From assembly GCF_023272795.1 (NCBI RefSeq), contig NZ_CP096829.1:4588001-4652000 (forward strand): a DNA stretch of 64,000 bases, read 5' to 3'. Below the pieces are notes generated by a model. That model was not told where the DNA came from, searched no databases, and saw only the letters and a list, made by a program, of their open reading frames with translations. Every line of letters begins with the position of its first letter. Position 1 is the first letter of the stretch. Of this stretch, positions 18,300 through 27,107 are shown one piece after another. The translations under genes were made by a program, and so were the position numbers. The stretch comes from Flavobacterium humidisoli. Its GTDB lineage: Bacteria; Bacteroidota; Bacteroidia; Flavobacteriales; Flavobacteriaceae.

Positions 18300-19313
18300 C
18301 TATTCTATTTCAATTAACGCCTTAATCACATTATTCTTCGGATCAATAAGATTTCCAAAATCAGTAATCATTTCAGAAAAACTCGTCCTGTGTGTAATGT
18401 ATTTTTTCGGATCGATTTTACCTTCTTTCAGGCATTTCATTACATATTCAAAATCTTCTATCGTCGCATTTCTGCTGCTCATTAAAGTAGATTCTCTTTT
18501 GTGGAAATCAGGATGACTGAAACTTAATTCTCCTTTTTGAAGTCCGACCAAAACAAATCTTCCGCCATGTGAAATATAGTTGAAAGCGCTGTTCATTACT
18601 TTCTGATTTCCAGTTGCATCGATCACCACATTCGCCATATCGCCGTTTGTCAATTCAGCTAATTTTTGCGCAACATCATCGTTCAACGGATTAATCGTTT
18701 CATCTGCATTTAGTTCTGTTTTACAGAAATTCAATCTGTAATCGTTGATATCCATCACAATCACTTTCGCTCCTGCAATTTTAGCAAATTGAATCAAACC
18801 AATTCCGATAGGTCCTGCGCCCATAACCAAAACTGCGTCTGTTGACTTAACAGCCGCTCTTCTTACTCCGTGTGCTGCAATTGCCAAAGGTTCAACCAAA
18901 GCCAATTCATCGTAATCCAAACCTTGACCGTGCAGTAAATATTGTTCAGGAATTGAAACATATTCGGCCATTCCGCCATCGATATGAACACCAAAAACTT
19001 TAATATTTACACAGCAGTTTGTCAAACCATTTCTGCAAGCCACACATTTTCCGCAGTTGAAATACGGAATAAAAGTAACTTTATCTCCGGGTTTAAAACC
19101 TGCTGCATTTCCTTTTACATATTCCGCCGCCAATTCGTGTCCCAAAATTCTTGGATATTCAAAGTAAGGCTGAGTTCCTCCAAAAGCATGAATATCAGTT
19201 CCGCAGATACCAATTCTTTTTATTTTTAATAAAACTTCGCCTTCTTTTGGTTCTGGAATACTGGTTTCTTTTAAAAGAAATTCCTGCGGTTTTTCGCAAA
19301 CAATATATTTCAT
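18300..19313 (-). CDS. Zinc-dependent medium-chain alcohol/sugar dehydrogenase
   Basis: A 337-residue MDR enzyme. The N-terminus has IGICGTDIHAFGG (catalytic zinc Cys), LGHELAAEYV, and a structural-zinc loop CGKCVACRNGLTNCC, so both zinc sites are present. The NAD-binding motif is VMGAGPIGIGLIQFAK, followed by VIVMDINDYRL, whose acidic residue favours NAD over NADP. It resembles L-threonine/L-galactonate/sorbitol dehydrogenase-type enzymes. By context it oxidises a deoxy-sugar or its 2-keto-3-deoxy acid. It is separated from both neighbours by repeat elements. Confidence 0.87.
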   Translation of the reverse strand: MKYIVCEKPQEFLLKETSIPEPKEGEVLLKIKRIGICGTDIHAFGGTQPYFEYPRILGHELAAEYVKGNAAGFKPGDKVTFIPYFNCGKCVACRNGLTNCCVNIKVFGVHIDGGMAEYVSIPEQYLLHGQGLDYDELALVEPLAIAAHGVRRAAVKSTDAVLVMGAGPIGIGLIQFAKIAGAKVIVMDINDYRLNFCKTELNADETINPLNDDVAQKLAELTNGDMANVVIDATGNQKVMNSAFNYISHGGRFVLVGLQKGELSFSHPDFHKRESTLMSSRNATIEDFEYVMKCLKEGKIDPKKYITHRTSFSEMITDFGNLIDPKNNVIKALIEIE

Positions 19314-19339
19314 TTTTTATTTCGTTTAAATTTCTAATT

Positions 19340-19466
19340 AGACGCGGATGATACAGATTCGCTATCGCAAAGACACGGATTTAAACGGATTTTTGATTAA
19401 TTTTCTTAAATATAAAATCCGTTTAAATCCGCGTTTTTACAAAGTAAATCCGTTTTATCAGCGTCA
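19340..19466. repeat. Intergenic inverted repeat of the 'gacgcggatga' family
   Basis: The left arm (about 19340-19394) and right arm (about 19414-19466) are imperfect complements. The best block is acggatttaaacggattttt (19375-19394) against aaaatccgtttaaatccg (19414-19431). It is the same element type as the outer unit at 4804-5066. It lies between the FAH and ADH genes. Confidence 0.8.
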
Positions 19467-19497
19467 TCATTCGTTAGTACAATAACAGATCGTTATA

Positions 19498-20352
19498 CTA
19501 CTTTTTATAAGCTACAGCTTTTTGTTTACTTGTCCCTAAACCTTCAATTCCCAATTCTACAACATCTCCTGCTTTAAGATAAATCGGATCTGGTTTGATT
19601 CCTAAACCAACTCCCGGAGGCGTTCCTGTACTGATAATATCTCCAGGAAGCAAAGTCATGAACTGGCTTAAATAATGTAATAGATAAGGAATTTTAAAAA
19701 CTAAATTTAAGGTATTGCTGTCTTGGTATTTTTTGCCATTTACAGTCAGCCACATCTTTAAATTGTCTACATCTGCGATTTCATCTTTGGTTGCCAAAAA
19801 TGGTCCAAGAGGTGCAAAAGTATCACTTCCTTTTCCTTTCGCCCATTGCCCGCCACGCTCCAATTGAAAAGCTCTTTCGCTGTAATCGTTCAACAAAGCA
19901 TAACCTGCAACGTAATCTAAAGCTTCCGCTTCTTCTACATAACTTGCTTTTTTGCCTACAATAAAAGCCAATTCTACTTCCCAATCTGTTTTCTCGCTGT
20001 TTTTTGGAATAATCAAATCATCATCTGGTCCGCATAAAGAAGTGGTCGATTTGAAGAAAATGATAGGTTCAGTCGGAATCGGCGCGTTTGTTTCTTTGCA
20101 ATGATCGATATAATTCAAACCAATACAAATAATTTTAGAAGGTCGTGCAACCGGTGATCCCAAACGTACCGAAGTGTCTACTTCTAGCAAAGTCGGATTG
20201 CTTTCTAATGCTTTTTGCAGTTTTTCTAATCCGTTTTCCTCAAAGAAACTTTCGTTAAAATCGGTTACAATCGAAGAAACATCATATCTCTTTTCTCCAA
20301 TTAAAACTCCTGGTTTCTCTTTTCCGATTTCTCCAAAACGTATTAATTTCAT
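19498..20352 (-). CDS. Fumarylacetoacetate hydrolase-family protein (2,4-diketo-3-deoxy-sugar-acid hydrolase-like)
   Basis: A 284-residue cytoplasmic enzyme with the FAH fold. Visible signatures are IICIGLNYIDHCKETN, WEVELAFIVGKKASYV (metal-binding Glu), YALLNDYSERAFQ and ISTGTPPGVGLG. In non-phosphorylating L-fucose and L-rhamnose pathways a member of this family hydrolyses the 2,4-diketo-3-deoxy acid to pyruvate and L-lactate. Co-location with the lactonase, SDR and ADH genes supports that role. It is the first gene of the leftward set and is divergent from the solute-binding/CoA-transferase operon across a shared control region. Confidence 0.85.
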   Translation of the reverse strand: MKLIRFGEIGKEKPGVLIGEKRYDVSSIVTDFNESFFEENGLEKLQKALESNPTLLEVDTSVRLGSPVARPSKIICIGLNYIDHCKETNAPIPTEPIIFFKSTTSLCGPDDDLIIPKNSEKTDWEVELAFIVGKKASYVEEAEALDYVAGYALLNDYSERAFQLERGGQWAKGKGSDTFAPLGPFLATKDEIADVDNLKMWLTVNGKKYQDSNTLNLVFKIPYLLHYLSQFMTLLPGDIISTGTPPGVGLGIKPDPIYLKAGDVVELGIEGLGTSKQKAVAYKK

Positions 20353-20476
20353 AATCGTATATTTTTAATTGTTAGTTTATTTTTTTCTGATGAATGAACT
20401 TCATCAAACACTTCTGTTTTATGGGTAAGTCTTCTATTTACCAATTCAATTTTGATAAAAAAGGCCTAGCAAAAAC

Positions 20477-20714
20477 AATAAATGTAAATTTTACAATTAC
20501 AAAAGTAATTTTTAAAAATTAATATTCGAGATATATTTTATTTTCCATTACTTAAAATGACTAAAGTTTAAATTTTTATAACATTTTTTAGATGGTTTGT
20601 AAAAATTATATCACTAAATAAGGATTAACACAAAAAAAATCTGCAATAAACATTGGATTTCTTGTTCATTTAAATCTTATTTTTACTTTTGTAATTGTAT
20701 TTTTTACATTTATT
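20477..20714. promoter_or_regulatory. Divergent control region with a 32-nt inverted repeat, one arm per operon
   Basis: The segment 20477-20508 and the segment 20683-20714 are reverse complements over 32 nt with only three central mismatches. The perfect 17-nt part is tacaattacaaaagtaa (20492-20508) against 20683-20699. Within each arm is a short dyad, TTAC-TTTT-GTAA. One arm lies about 125-155 bp upstream of the FAH start at 20352, the other 39-70 bp upstream of the start at 20753. It looks like two copies of one operator, binding one regulator that controls both divergent operons. The remaining 400-bp gap (20353-20752) holds no gene. Confidence 0.65.
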
Positions 20715-20752
20715 ATTTCAAACGATTTCACTACCCAAAATTCCTATACAAA

Positions 20753-21901
20753 ATGATAAAATTAAAAGGCATAACTTGGAACCATACAAGAGGTCTGCTT
20801 CCTATGGTTGCCACATCGCAGCGTTTTACTGAACTACATCCAGAAGTTGAAATTTCATGGGAAAAGAGAAGTTTACAAGAATTCGCAGATGCTTCTATTG
20901 AAGACTTAGCCAAAAGATTTGATTTATTGGTAATCGATCATCCTTGGACTGGTTTTGGAGCGCAGACCAAAGCAATTCTTCCGTTATCTGATTATTTATC
21001 AAACGAATATATTAAAGATCAAGAAATTAACACTGTCGGAAAATCATACGGAAGTTATGTTTTTCATGATAAATTATGGGCGCTTCCTATAGATGCTGCA
21101 ACTCCGGTTGCCTCTGCCCGCTTGGATCTTTTAGAAAAAAATAATTTAGAAGTACCCAAAACCTACGACGATTTATTGGCATTGGCTAAAAAAGGCTTAG
21201 TGGCTTTTGCTGGAATTCCGGTAGATGTTTTAATGAGTTTTTATATGTTTTGCTGCAGTTTAGGTGAAGCTCCTTTTCTTTCTGAAGAAAAAGTAATTTC
21301 TGAAACAACAGGAATTAAAGCGCTTCAAATGTTTAGGGAATTGGCACAATTGATTGATCCGGCTAACTTTAACAGAAACCCAATTCAGGTTTATGAGGCA
21401 ATGGTTAATTCAGATGAAATTGCTTATTGCCCGTTTGCTTATGGTTATTCTAATTATTCGCGAATTGGCTACAGCCGTCAACTTTTACATTTTTACGATT
21501 TAGTAAAATTGAATGATAATCCGATGATTTCGTCTTTAGGCGGAACAGGATTAGCGGTTTCATCTTTCAGCCAGCATATTGATGAAGCGGTTAAATATGC
21601 TGAATTTACTGGTTCATCTCAAGTACAGCAAAACATTTATACGGATAATGGCGGTCAGCCAGGCCATTTGCAGGCTTGGAAAAGTGAGCGAATTAATGGT
21701 GTGACACATGATTATTTCAAAAATACTTTACCCGCTTTAGAACGCGCATTCCTTCGTCCGAGATATTACGGACATATGTATTTCCAAGATCACGCAGGTG
21801 ATGTGGTTCGCAATTATCTGATGAAAAGCGGAGACGAACTAAAAGTATTGGAAGAAATGAATTCGCTTTACGCGGAATCTCTAAAAATTCAGACAATATG
21901 A
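20753..21901 (+). CDS. Solute-binding-protein-like protein without a signal peptide
   Basis: A 382-residue protein resembling family 1 extracellular sugar-binding proteins of ABC importers. It starts directly in the mature fold (MIKLKGITWNHTRGLLPMVA), then RFDLLVIDHPWTGFGAQT, LWALPIDAATPVASARLDLL and SSLGGTGLAVSSF. There is no hydrophobic leader, no lipobox and no in-frame upstream ATG that would add one, so it should stay in the cytoplasm. No ABC permease or ATPase gene lies nearby. Its stop overlaps the next gene's start (ATGA, 21898-21901). It may be a cytoplasmic ligand carrier or sensor, or an enzyme built on the type II periplasmic-binding fold. The function is not recognised. Confidence 0.8.
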   Translation: MIKLKGITWNHTRGLLPMVATSQRFTELHPEVEISWEKRSLQEFADASIEDLAKRFDLLVIDHPWTGFGAQTKAILPLSDYLSNEYIKDQEINTVGKSYGSYVFHDKLWALPIDAATPVASARLDLLEKNNLEVPKTYDDLLALAKKGLVAFAGIPVDVLMSFYMFCCSLGEAPFLSEEKVISETTGIKALQMFRELAQLIDPANFNRNPIQVYEAMVNSDEIAYCPFAYGYSNYSRIGYSRQLLHFYDLVKLNDNPMISSLGGTGLAVSSFSQHIDEAVKYAEFTGSSQVQQNIYTDNGGQPGHLQAWKSERINGVTHDYFKNTLPALERAFLRPRYYGHMYFQDHAGDVVRNYLMKSGDELKVLEEMNSLYAESLKIQTI

Positions 21902-23049
21902 AGCCTTTAGAAGGATTAATTGTTTTAGAATTCTGTCAGTTTCTGGCAGGACCTTCTGCTGGTTTAAAACTAGCGGATTTGGGGGCACGCGTCATCAAAA
22001 TCGAACGTCCTGTAAAAGGTGAAGCCTGCAGACAATTGAGTATCAAAGATTTATTTGTAGACGACAGCAGTTTGCTTTTTCATACCATAAACCGAAATAA
22101 AGAATCTTTTGCAGCCGATTTAAAAAATCCTGACGATTTAGTTTTAATTAAAAAACTGATTGAAAAGGCTGATATTATGACACATAATTTCAGACCTGGT
22201 GTGATGGAAAAAATCGGTTTAGATTTTGAAAATACACTTTCTATAAATCCACAGATTATTTACGGAACCATTACAGGTTACGGAAATGAAGGTCCGTGGG
22301 CAAAAAAACCGGGACAGGATTTATTATTGCAATCGCTTTCTGGATTAAGCTGGCTGAGCGGACGCAAAAGTCAAGGTCCAGTTCCTTTCGGTTTGGCTGT
22401 AGCCGATTTAATGTGCGGGAATCATTTTGTACAGGGAATTTTGGCAGCGCTTTTAAAAAGAGCCAAAACTAAAAAAGGAGTTTTGGTTGAAGTCAGTTTA
22501 TTAGAATCGATTCTCGATGTGCAGTTCGAAGCCATTACTTCTTTCTTAAATGACGGTGGTCAATTGCCTGAAAGAGGTGATATTAAAGGAAGCGCACATG
22601 CTTTTTTAAGTGCCCCATACGGTGTTTACCAAACGCAAAACGGTTATTTATCGCTTGCGATGGGCGATTTACTTTTCATTGGAAAAGCATTAGGCTTAGA
22701 TTTAAGTGAATTTACAGATAAACATCTTTGGTTTGAAAAACGAGATGAAATCAGAACGATTTTAAGCGAGAGAATTCAAACGCAAACTTCTGATTATTGG
22801 ATTGAAATCCTGCAAAAAGAAGGAATCTGGTGCGGTAAAGTTTTCAATTACGAAGAACTGGATAATCAGCCTTTTGTAAATGAATTACAGCTGAAACAAA
22901 CCGTAAAAAATGCCGAAGGCGAAACTTTGGTTACAACCAGAAGTCCGATTCAATTGGATGGAGAAATTCTGCTAAGCGAAAAAGCAGCGCCAAAAGTAGG
23001 TCACGATAATTTAAGGATACACGAACAATTTTTAAACGATTTGAAATGA
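21898..23049 (+). CDS. Family III (CaiB/BaiF) CoA-transferase, copy 1
   Basis: A 383-residue enzyme of the family that moves CoA between carboxylic acids. Visible motifs are EFCQFLAGPSAGLKLADLGA, VIKIERPVKGEACR, HTINRNKESFAADL, HNFRPGVMEKIGL and GQDLLLQSLSGLSWLSG. The conserved catalytic Asp falls at residue 170 in GLAVADLMCG. It is a clear paralogue of the next gene, about half identical by eye, and both ends overlap neighbours by 4 nt. The acid substrate is unknown; a sugar-derived acid is suggested by context. Confidence 0.92.
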   Translation: MKPLEGLIVLEFCQFLAGPSAGLKLADLGARVIKIERPVKGEACRQLSIKDLFVDDSSLLFHTINRNKESFAADLKNPDDLVLIKKLIEKADIMTHNFRPGVMEKIGLDFENTLSINPQIIYGTITGYGNEGPWAKKPGQDLLLQSLSGLSWLSGRKSQGPVPFGLAVADLMCGNHFVQGILAALLKRAKTKKGVLVEVSLLESILDVQFEAITSFLNDGGQLPERGDIKGSAHAFLSAPYGVYQTQNGYLSLAMGDLLFIGKALGLDLSEFTDKHLWFEKRDEIRTILSERIQTQTSDYWIEILQKEGIWCGKVFNYEELDNQPFVNELQLKQTVKNAEGETLVTTRSPIQLDGEILLSEKAAPKVGHDNLRIHEQFLNDLK

Positions 23050-24185
23050 AGCCATTACAAGATTATTTAATTGTAGATTTCAGTCAGTTTCTTTCGGGCC
23101 CGTCGGCGAGTTTACGTCTGGCAGACTTGGGAGCGCGTGTGATAAAAATAGAAAAACCTGGAACGGGAGATATCTGCCGCACTTTATATACTTCTGATTT
23201 GATTATGAACGGCGAATCGTCTGTTTTTCATACCATCAACAGAAACAAAGAATCATTTGCAATTGATTTTAAACAGCCAGAGGAACTTCAAAAATTAAAA
23301 AAATTATTAGCTAAAGCTGATGTTGTGATGCATAATTTCAGACCTGGAGTTATGGAACGCATTGGTTTAAGTTATGATGACGTAAAAAACATTAATCCAA
23401 ATGTGATTTATGCTTCGATTTCGGGTTTTGGAGAACATCCTGATTTAAAAGATTTACCAGGTCAGGATTTGCTTTTACAATCTTTAACGGCTTTGACTTG
23501 GCTGAGCGGTAATCAGGAAGACGGTCCAGTCCCCATGGGATTATCGATTGTTGATATGCTCGCCGGAGCGCATTTGGCGCAGGGAATTTTGGCTGCCTTA
23601 TACAGAAAAGCAACGCATAATATTGGAGCGCAGGTTCAAGTAAGCATGCTCGAATCGGCATTTGATTTTCAATTTGAGACGATTACGACTTATTTTAATG
23701 ACGGAGGCGAATTGCCTGTCCGAACCAAAACGAATAATGCACACGCCTATTTGGGCGCGCCATACGGAATTTACAAAACCAAAAACGGTTATTTAGCACT
23801 AGCAATGGGATCAATTCCTGTTTTGGCTTCTCTGCTAAAATCTGATGCTTTATTACAGTTTCCTGAAAATAAATTCACATTAAGGGACGAAATCAAAAAT
23901 ATTCTTGCGGATCATTTGCAAACGCAGGAAACACAGTTCTGGTTAGACATTTTAGAACCCGCAGATATTTGGTGTGCAGGAGTTTTAAATTATCAGCAGC
24001 TATTTGCTGAAGATGGATTTAAGGTGTTGAATTTTACCCAACAAGTCGAAATGCTTGACGGCTACACTTATAAAACTACACGCTGTCCGATAAAAATAGA
24101 CGGCGAATATCTGACTTCAGGAAAAGGTTCGCCTAAACTGGGTCAAGACAACGAGAAAATTATTAAAGAATTTATAGACTGCTGA
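23046..24185 (+). CDS. Family III (CaiB/BaiF) CoA-transferase, copy 2
   Basis: A 379-residue paralogue of the preceding gene. It keeps DFSQFLSGPSASLRLADLGA, VIKIEKPGTGDICR, HTINRNKESFAIDF and HNFRPGVMERIGL. The catalytic Asp is at residue 170 in GLSIVDMLAG. It overlaps the upstream gene by 4 nt (ATGA), and its stop shares one base with the next start (TGATG at 24183-24187). Tandem copies that both keep the catalytic Asp suggest either a heteromeric enzyme or two transferases with different acids. Confidence 0.92.
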   Translation: MKPLQDYLIVDFSQFLSGPSASLRLADLGARVIKIEKPGTGDICRTLYTSDLIMNGESSVFHTINRNKESFAIDFKQPEELQKLKKLLAKADVVMHNFRPGVMERIGLSYDDVKNINPNVIYASISGFGEHPDLKDLPGQDLLLQSLTALTWLSGNQEDGPVPMGLSIVDMLAGAHLAQGILAALYRKATHNIGAQVQVSMLESAFDFQFETITTYFNDGGELPVRTKTNNAHAYLGAPYGIYKTKNGYLALAMGSIPVLASLLKSDALLQFPENKFTLRDEIKNILADHLQTQETQFWLDILEPADIWCAGVLNYQQLFAEDGFKVLNFTQQVEMLDGYTYKTTRCPIKIDGEYLTSGKGSPKLGQDNEKIIKEFIDC

Positions 24186-25441
24186 TGGAAAAAATTAGAA
24201 TCGCCGTTCGAAAATTCGATCCGTTCGAAAGTACACTTCAAAAATTATGGGATGCTTTCTGCCTTCAAAACAATATAAAAATGGAAGCAGAAATGATTGC
24301 CTTAGAACTTCATGACTTGTATGAAACCACAATTTTAGCGAAAGGTTTAAAAGAAGGAAAATGGGATATTGCCCATATCAACACCGATTGGATTTTTGAT
24401 GCTGTAAACGAAAATGCGGTTCTTAATTTGTTTTCCTTAATTGGAGAAAATCCACCAGAAAATTATCCTTTTGGATGGCATAAATCGCTTTTGCATTTAC
24501 AAAAACTAAGTAATGGCATTTTCGGACTTCCCTTTCACGATGGACCAGAATGTCTCATCTACCGAAAAGATTTATTTGAAAACGAAAAGGAAAAAGAGAA
24601 TTTTAAAAAACAGTTTGGTTACGAACTTTCTACACCAAAAACGTGGCAGGAATTTGCAGAAATTGCAACATTTTTTAATCGTCCCGAACAAAATTTATAC
24701 GGTTCTGTTTTTGCCAATTATCCAGACGGACACAATATGGTTTTTGACTTTTGTCTGCAATTATGGACAAGAGGCGGTTCTTTATTAAACAAAAAAAATC
24801 AGATTGACATTCATAATGAAGCAGCCATAAAAGCATTGGATTTCTATCGAAAAATGGTCACCGATAAAAATGCTGTTCATCCAAAATCGAGAGAATTTGG
24901 TTCGGTTGAAGCAGGTTTGGCTTTCGCCGAAGGACAAGCTGCAATGGCCATAAACTGGTTTGGATTTGCTTCTATGGCAGAAGTAATTGAAGATTCGAAA
25001 GTAAAAGGAAAAATCGATATCACTTCCCTTCCATCCGATCCGGGTTATAAAACAGCTTCTTTGAATGTATATTGGCTGTATACCATTGGATCTGGAAGCA
25101 AACACAAAAAACTGGCATACGATTTTTTACGTTTTGCCACAACGCCAGAAAGCGACAAATTATTAACCACTGAAGGAGGTATTGGGTGCAGGAAATCGAC
25201 TTGGAAAGATGAAGAAATTAATACTTTAATTCCGTTTTATCATAAGTTGGAAATGCTGCACGAAAATGCATTGACACTGCCTCAAACACCAATCTGGCCA
25301 AAAGTAGCAGAACTGATTGACAGTACTGTTTTGAAAGCCATTGAAACTGATATTTCGTCTGAAATATTGTTAGAGGAAACTCAGAAAAAAATTAGCCAAT
25401 TAAGTCAAGGAACAACATTACACAGCTCTGTCAAAAATTAA
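24185..25441 (+). CDS. Second solute-binding-protein-like protein without a signal peptide
   Basis: A 418-residue protein resembling family 1 sugar-binding proteins: WDIAHINTDWIFDAVNEN, GIFGLPFHDGPECLIYRKDL, FAEGQAAMAINWFGFASMAE, then YDFLRFATTPESDKLL. As with the protein at 20753, the first residues (MEKIRIAVRKFDPFESTLQ) already belong to the folded domain and there is no export signal. The start codon overlaps the CoA-transferase stop by one base, so an alternative upstream start is not plausible. The two solute-binding-like genes flank the two CoA-transferases in one coupled block, an arrangement I cannot match to a described pathway. Confidence 0.8.
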   Translation: MEKIRIAVRKFDPFESTLQKLWDAFCLQNNIKMEAEMIALELHDLYETTILAKGLKEGKWDIAHINTDWIFDAVNENAVLNLFSLIGENPPENYPFGWHKSLLHLQKLSNGIFGLPFHDGPECLIYRKDLFENEKEKENFKKQFGYELSTPKTWQEFAEIATFFNRPEQNLYGSVFANYPDGHNMVFDFCLQLWTRGGSLLNKKNQIDIHNEAAIKALDFYRKMVTDKNAVHPKSREFGSVEAGLAFAEGQAAMAINWFGFASMAEVIEDSKVKGKIDITSLPSDPGYKTASLNVYWLYTIGSGSKHKKLAYDFLRFATTPESDKLLTTEGGIGCRKSTWKDEEINTLIPFYHKLEMLHENALTLPQTPIWPKVAELIDSTVLKAIETDISSEILLEETQKKISQLSQGTTLHSSVKN

Positions 25442-25474
25442 ACTTGGCAGGCTCAAATTCAAAATATAGAACAA

Positions 25475-26548
25475 ATGAATATTCCCTATAAACCATTACT
25501 GCCCGAAACAGAACAGCCAATTATCATCATCGGGGCGAGCGGAATCGTAAAAGATGCACATCTTCCCGCTTACGAAATGGCTGGTTTTAAAGTTTTTGGT
25601 ATTACAAATAGAACAATCTCAAAAGCATACGATTTACAGAAACAATTCAAAATTGATCATGTTTTTGAAAGTGTTGCCGATGCGGTTAAAAATGCGCCGT
25701 CAAATGCTGTTTACGACATTACCGTTTTACCTGATCAATACATTGAAATTTTAGAGCAGCTTCCCGATGGAGCTGCAGTATTGATTCAGAAACCAATGGG
25801 AAATGATCTCGCTCAGGCACGCGAAATTGTAGCAGTTTGCGAAAGAAAAAATCTGGTTGCCGCAATCAACTTCCAGCTTCGATTTGCTTCATTTGTAAGC
25901 TCCGCCCGCTATTTGATTAATGAAGGAATTATTGGCCAATTATACGATTTAGAATTTAAAGTTACCGTAAATACGCCTTGGGAATTATTTCCTTTAATTA
26001 AAGAACATCCGAGATTGGAAATTCTTTTTCACAGCGTGCATTACATTGATTGTATTCGATCTTTCTTGGGAAATCCGAAAGGAGTTATGGCCAAAACGGC
26101 TAAACATCCGCTTAAAAAATTATCTTCAAGCAGATCGACAATTATTTTAGATTATGCCGAAGATATGCATGTGGTTATTAATACGAATCATGATCATCAC
26201 TTTGGTCCAAAACATGAGGAAAGTTACATCAAATGGGAAGGAACAAAAGGTGCCATTAGAGCAAAAATGGGCTTGTTGATGAATTATCCTGACGGTCTTC
26301 CAGACGTTTTTGAATACGCTTTAGCTAAAAAAGATAATGAAAAAGAATACGAATGGACCGAAGTTAAACTGGAAGGATCTTGGTTTCCAGAAGCATTTAT
26401 TGGCGCAATGTCCAATCTGATGCGCTACAAGGAAGGTTCTGATAAAATATTATCTGCCAGCGTTCAAGATGTTTTAGGCACAATGAAAGTGGTAGAAGCC
26501 TGTTATATCAGCAGTAAAAATGGCGGTATTTCTTTTGATGAAGTGTAA
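25475..26548 (+). CDS. Gfo/Idh/MocA-family oxidoreductase
   Basis: A 357-residue NAD(P)-dependent oxidoreductase. The Rossmann motif is IIIGASGIVKDAHLPAYEMA, with the family's KP motif in AAVLIQKPMGNDL. The second domain has AAINFQLRFASFVSSAR and ILFHSVHYIDCIRSFLGNP. It follows the second solute-binding-like gene after 33 bp, so it is probably in the same transcript. Together with the SDR and ADH genes this makes three oxidoreductases in the two divergent sets. The substrate is unknown. Confidence 0.87.
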   Translation: MNIPYKPLLPETEQPIIIIGASGIVKDAHLPAYEMAGFKVFGITNRTISKAYDLQKQFKIDHVFESVADAVKNAPSNAVYDITVLPDQYIEILEQLPDGAAVLIQKPMGNDLAQAREIVAVCERKNLVAAINFQLRFASFVSSARYLINEGIIGQLYDLEFKVTVNTPWELFPLIKEHPRLEILFHSVHYIDCIRSFLGNPKGVMAKTAKHPLKKLSSSRSTIILDYAEDMHVVINTNHDHHFGPKHEESYIKWEGTKGAIRAKMGLLMNYPDGLPDVFEYALAKKDNEKEYEWTEVKLEGSWFPEAFIGAMSNLMRYKEGSDKILSASVQDVLGTMKVVEACYISSKNGGISFDEV

Positions 26549-26658
26549 TTAAAACACTATATTTCAAAACCAAAAAACAAAATTTAAGTCCTCTTCAAAA
26601 CAAACATGATTTTGACATTTATTTGAAAGAGTATGACGAATAAAAAGTAAATTAGATT

Positions 26659-27099
26659 ATGTATTTTAAATCCACTTTTTTCGAAGATTATCAAATCGAC
26701 GACAAACGAGTAACTTTAGGCAGAACCATCACAGAAACTGACTTCGTGGTTCATGCCGGACATACGGGAGATTTCTTCCCGCACCATATGGATGAAGAAT
26801 GGTGTAAAACACAACCCTTCGGACAAAGAATTGCACACGGAACTATGGTTTTCAGCATCGGAATTGGCTTAACGGCATCTGAAATTAATCCAGAAGCTTT
26901 TTCTAGAGGCTATGACAAAATGCGCTTTGTAAAACCTGTTCATATTGGTGACACTATTCACTCTGAAATTACGATTTCTGAAAAAGGCGAAGCTAAAAAT
27001 CCAGAAATGGGAACCGTAACTGAACATGTAGAAATTATCAACCAACGAGGTGAAGTCGTTTTGGTATGTGATCACTTACTTTTGGTGAAGAAAAAATGA
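26659..27099 (+). CDS. MaoC-like hot-dog (R)-hydratase/dehydratase
   Basis: A 146-residue single hot-dog domain of the MaoC/PhaJ type, acting on acyl-CoA hydration or dehydration. The catalytic loop reads HTGDFFPHHMDEEW: Asp38 and His43 match the catalytic Asp and His of PhaJ-like enzymes in spacing, followed by IAHGTMVFSIGIG. The Asn normally between them (D-x-N-P-x-H) is Phe40 here, which may change the substrate. A CoA-ester enzyme directly after two CoA-transferases suggests the operon makes and then dehydrates or hydrates a CoA thioester. The 110-bp gap to the oxidoreductase gene shows no obvious terminator. Confidence 0.85.
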   Translation: MYFKSTFFEDYQIDDKRVTLGRTITETDFVVHAGHTGDFFPHHMDEEWCKTQPFGQRIAHGTMVFSIGIGLTASEINPEAFSRGYDKMRFVKPVHIGDTIHSEITISEKGEAKNPEMGTVTEHVEIINQRGEVVLVCDHLLLVKKK

Positions 27100-27107
27100 T
27101 TTTTCTT

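Noticed and set aside
20753..25441. ABC importer operon
   Set aside because: Two solute-binding-like proteins are present, but there is no permease or ATPase gene and neither protein has an export signal.
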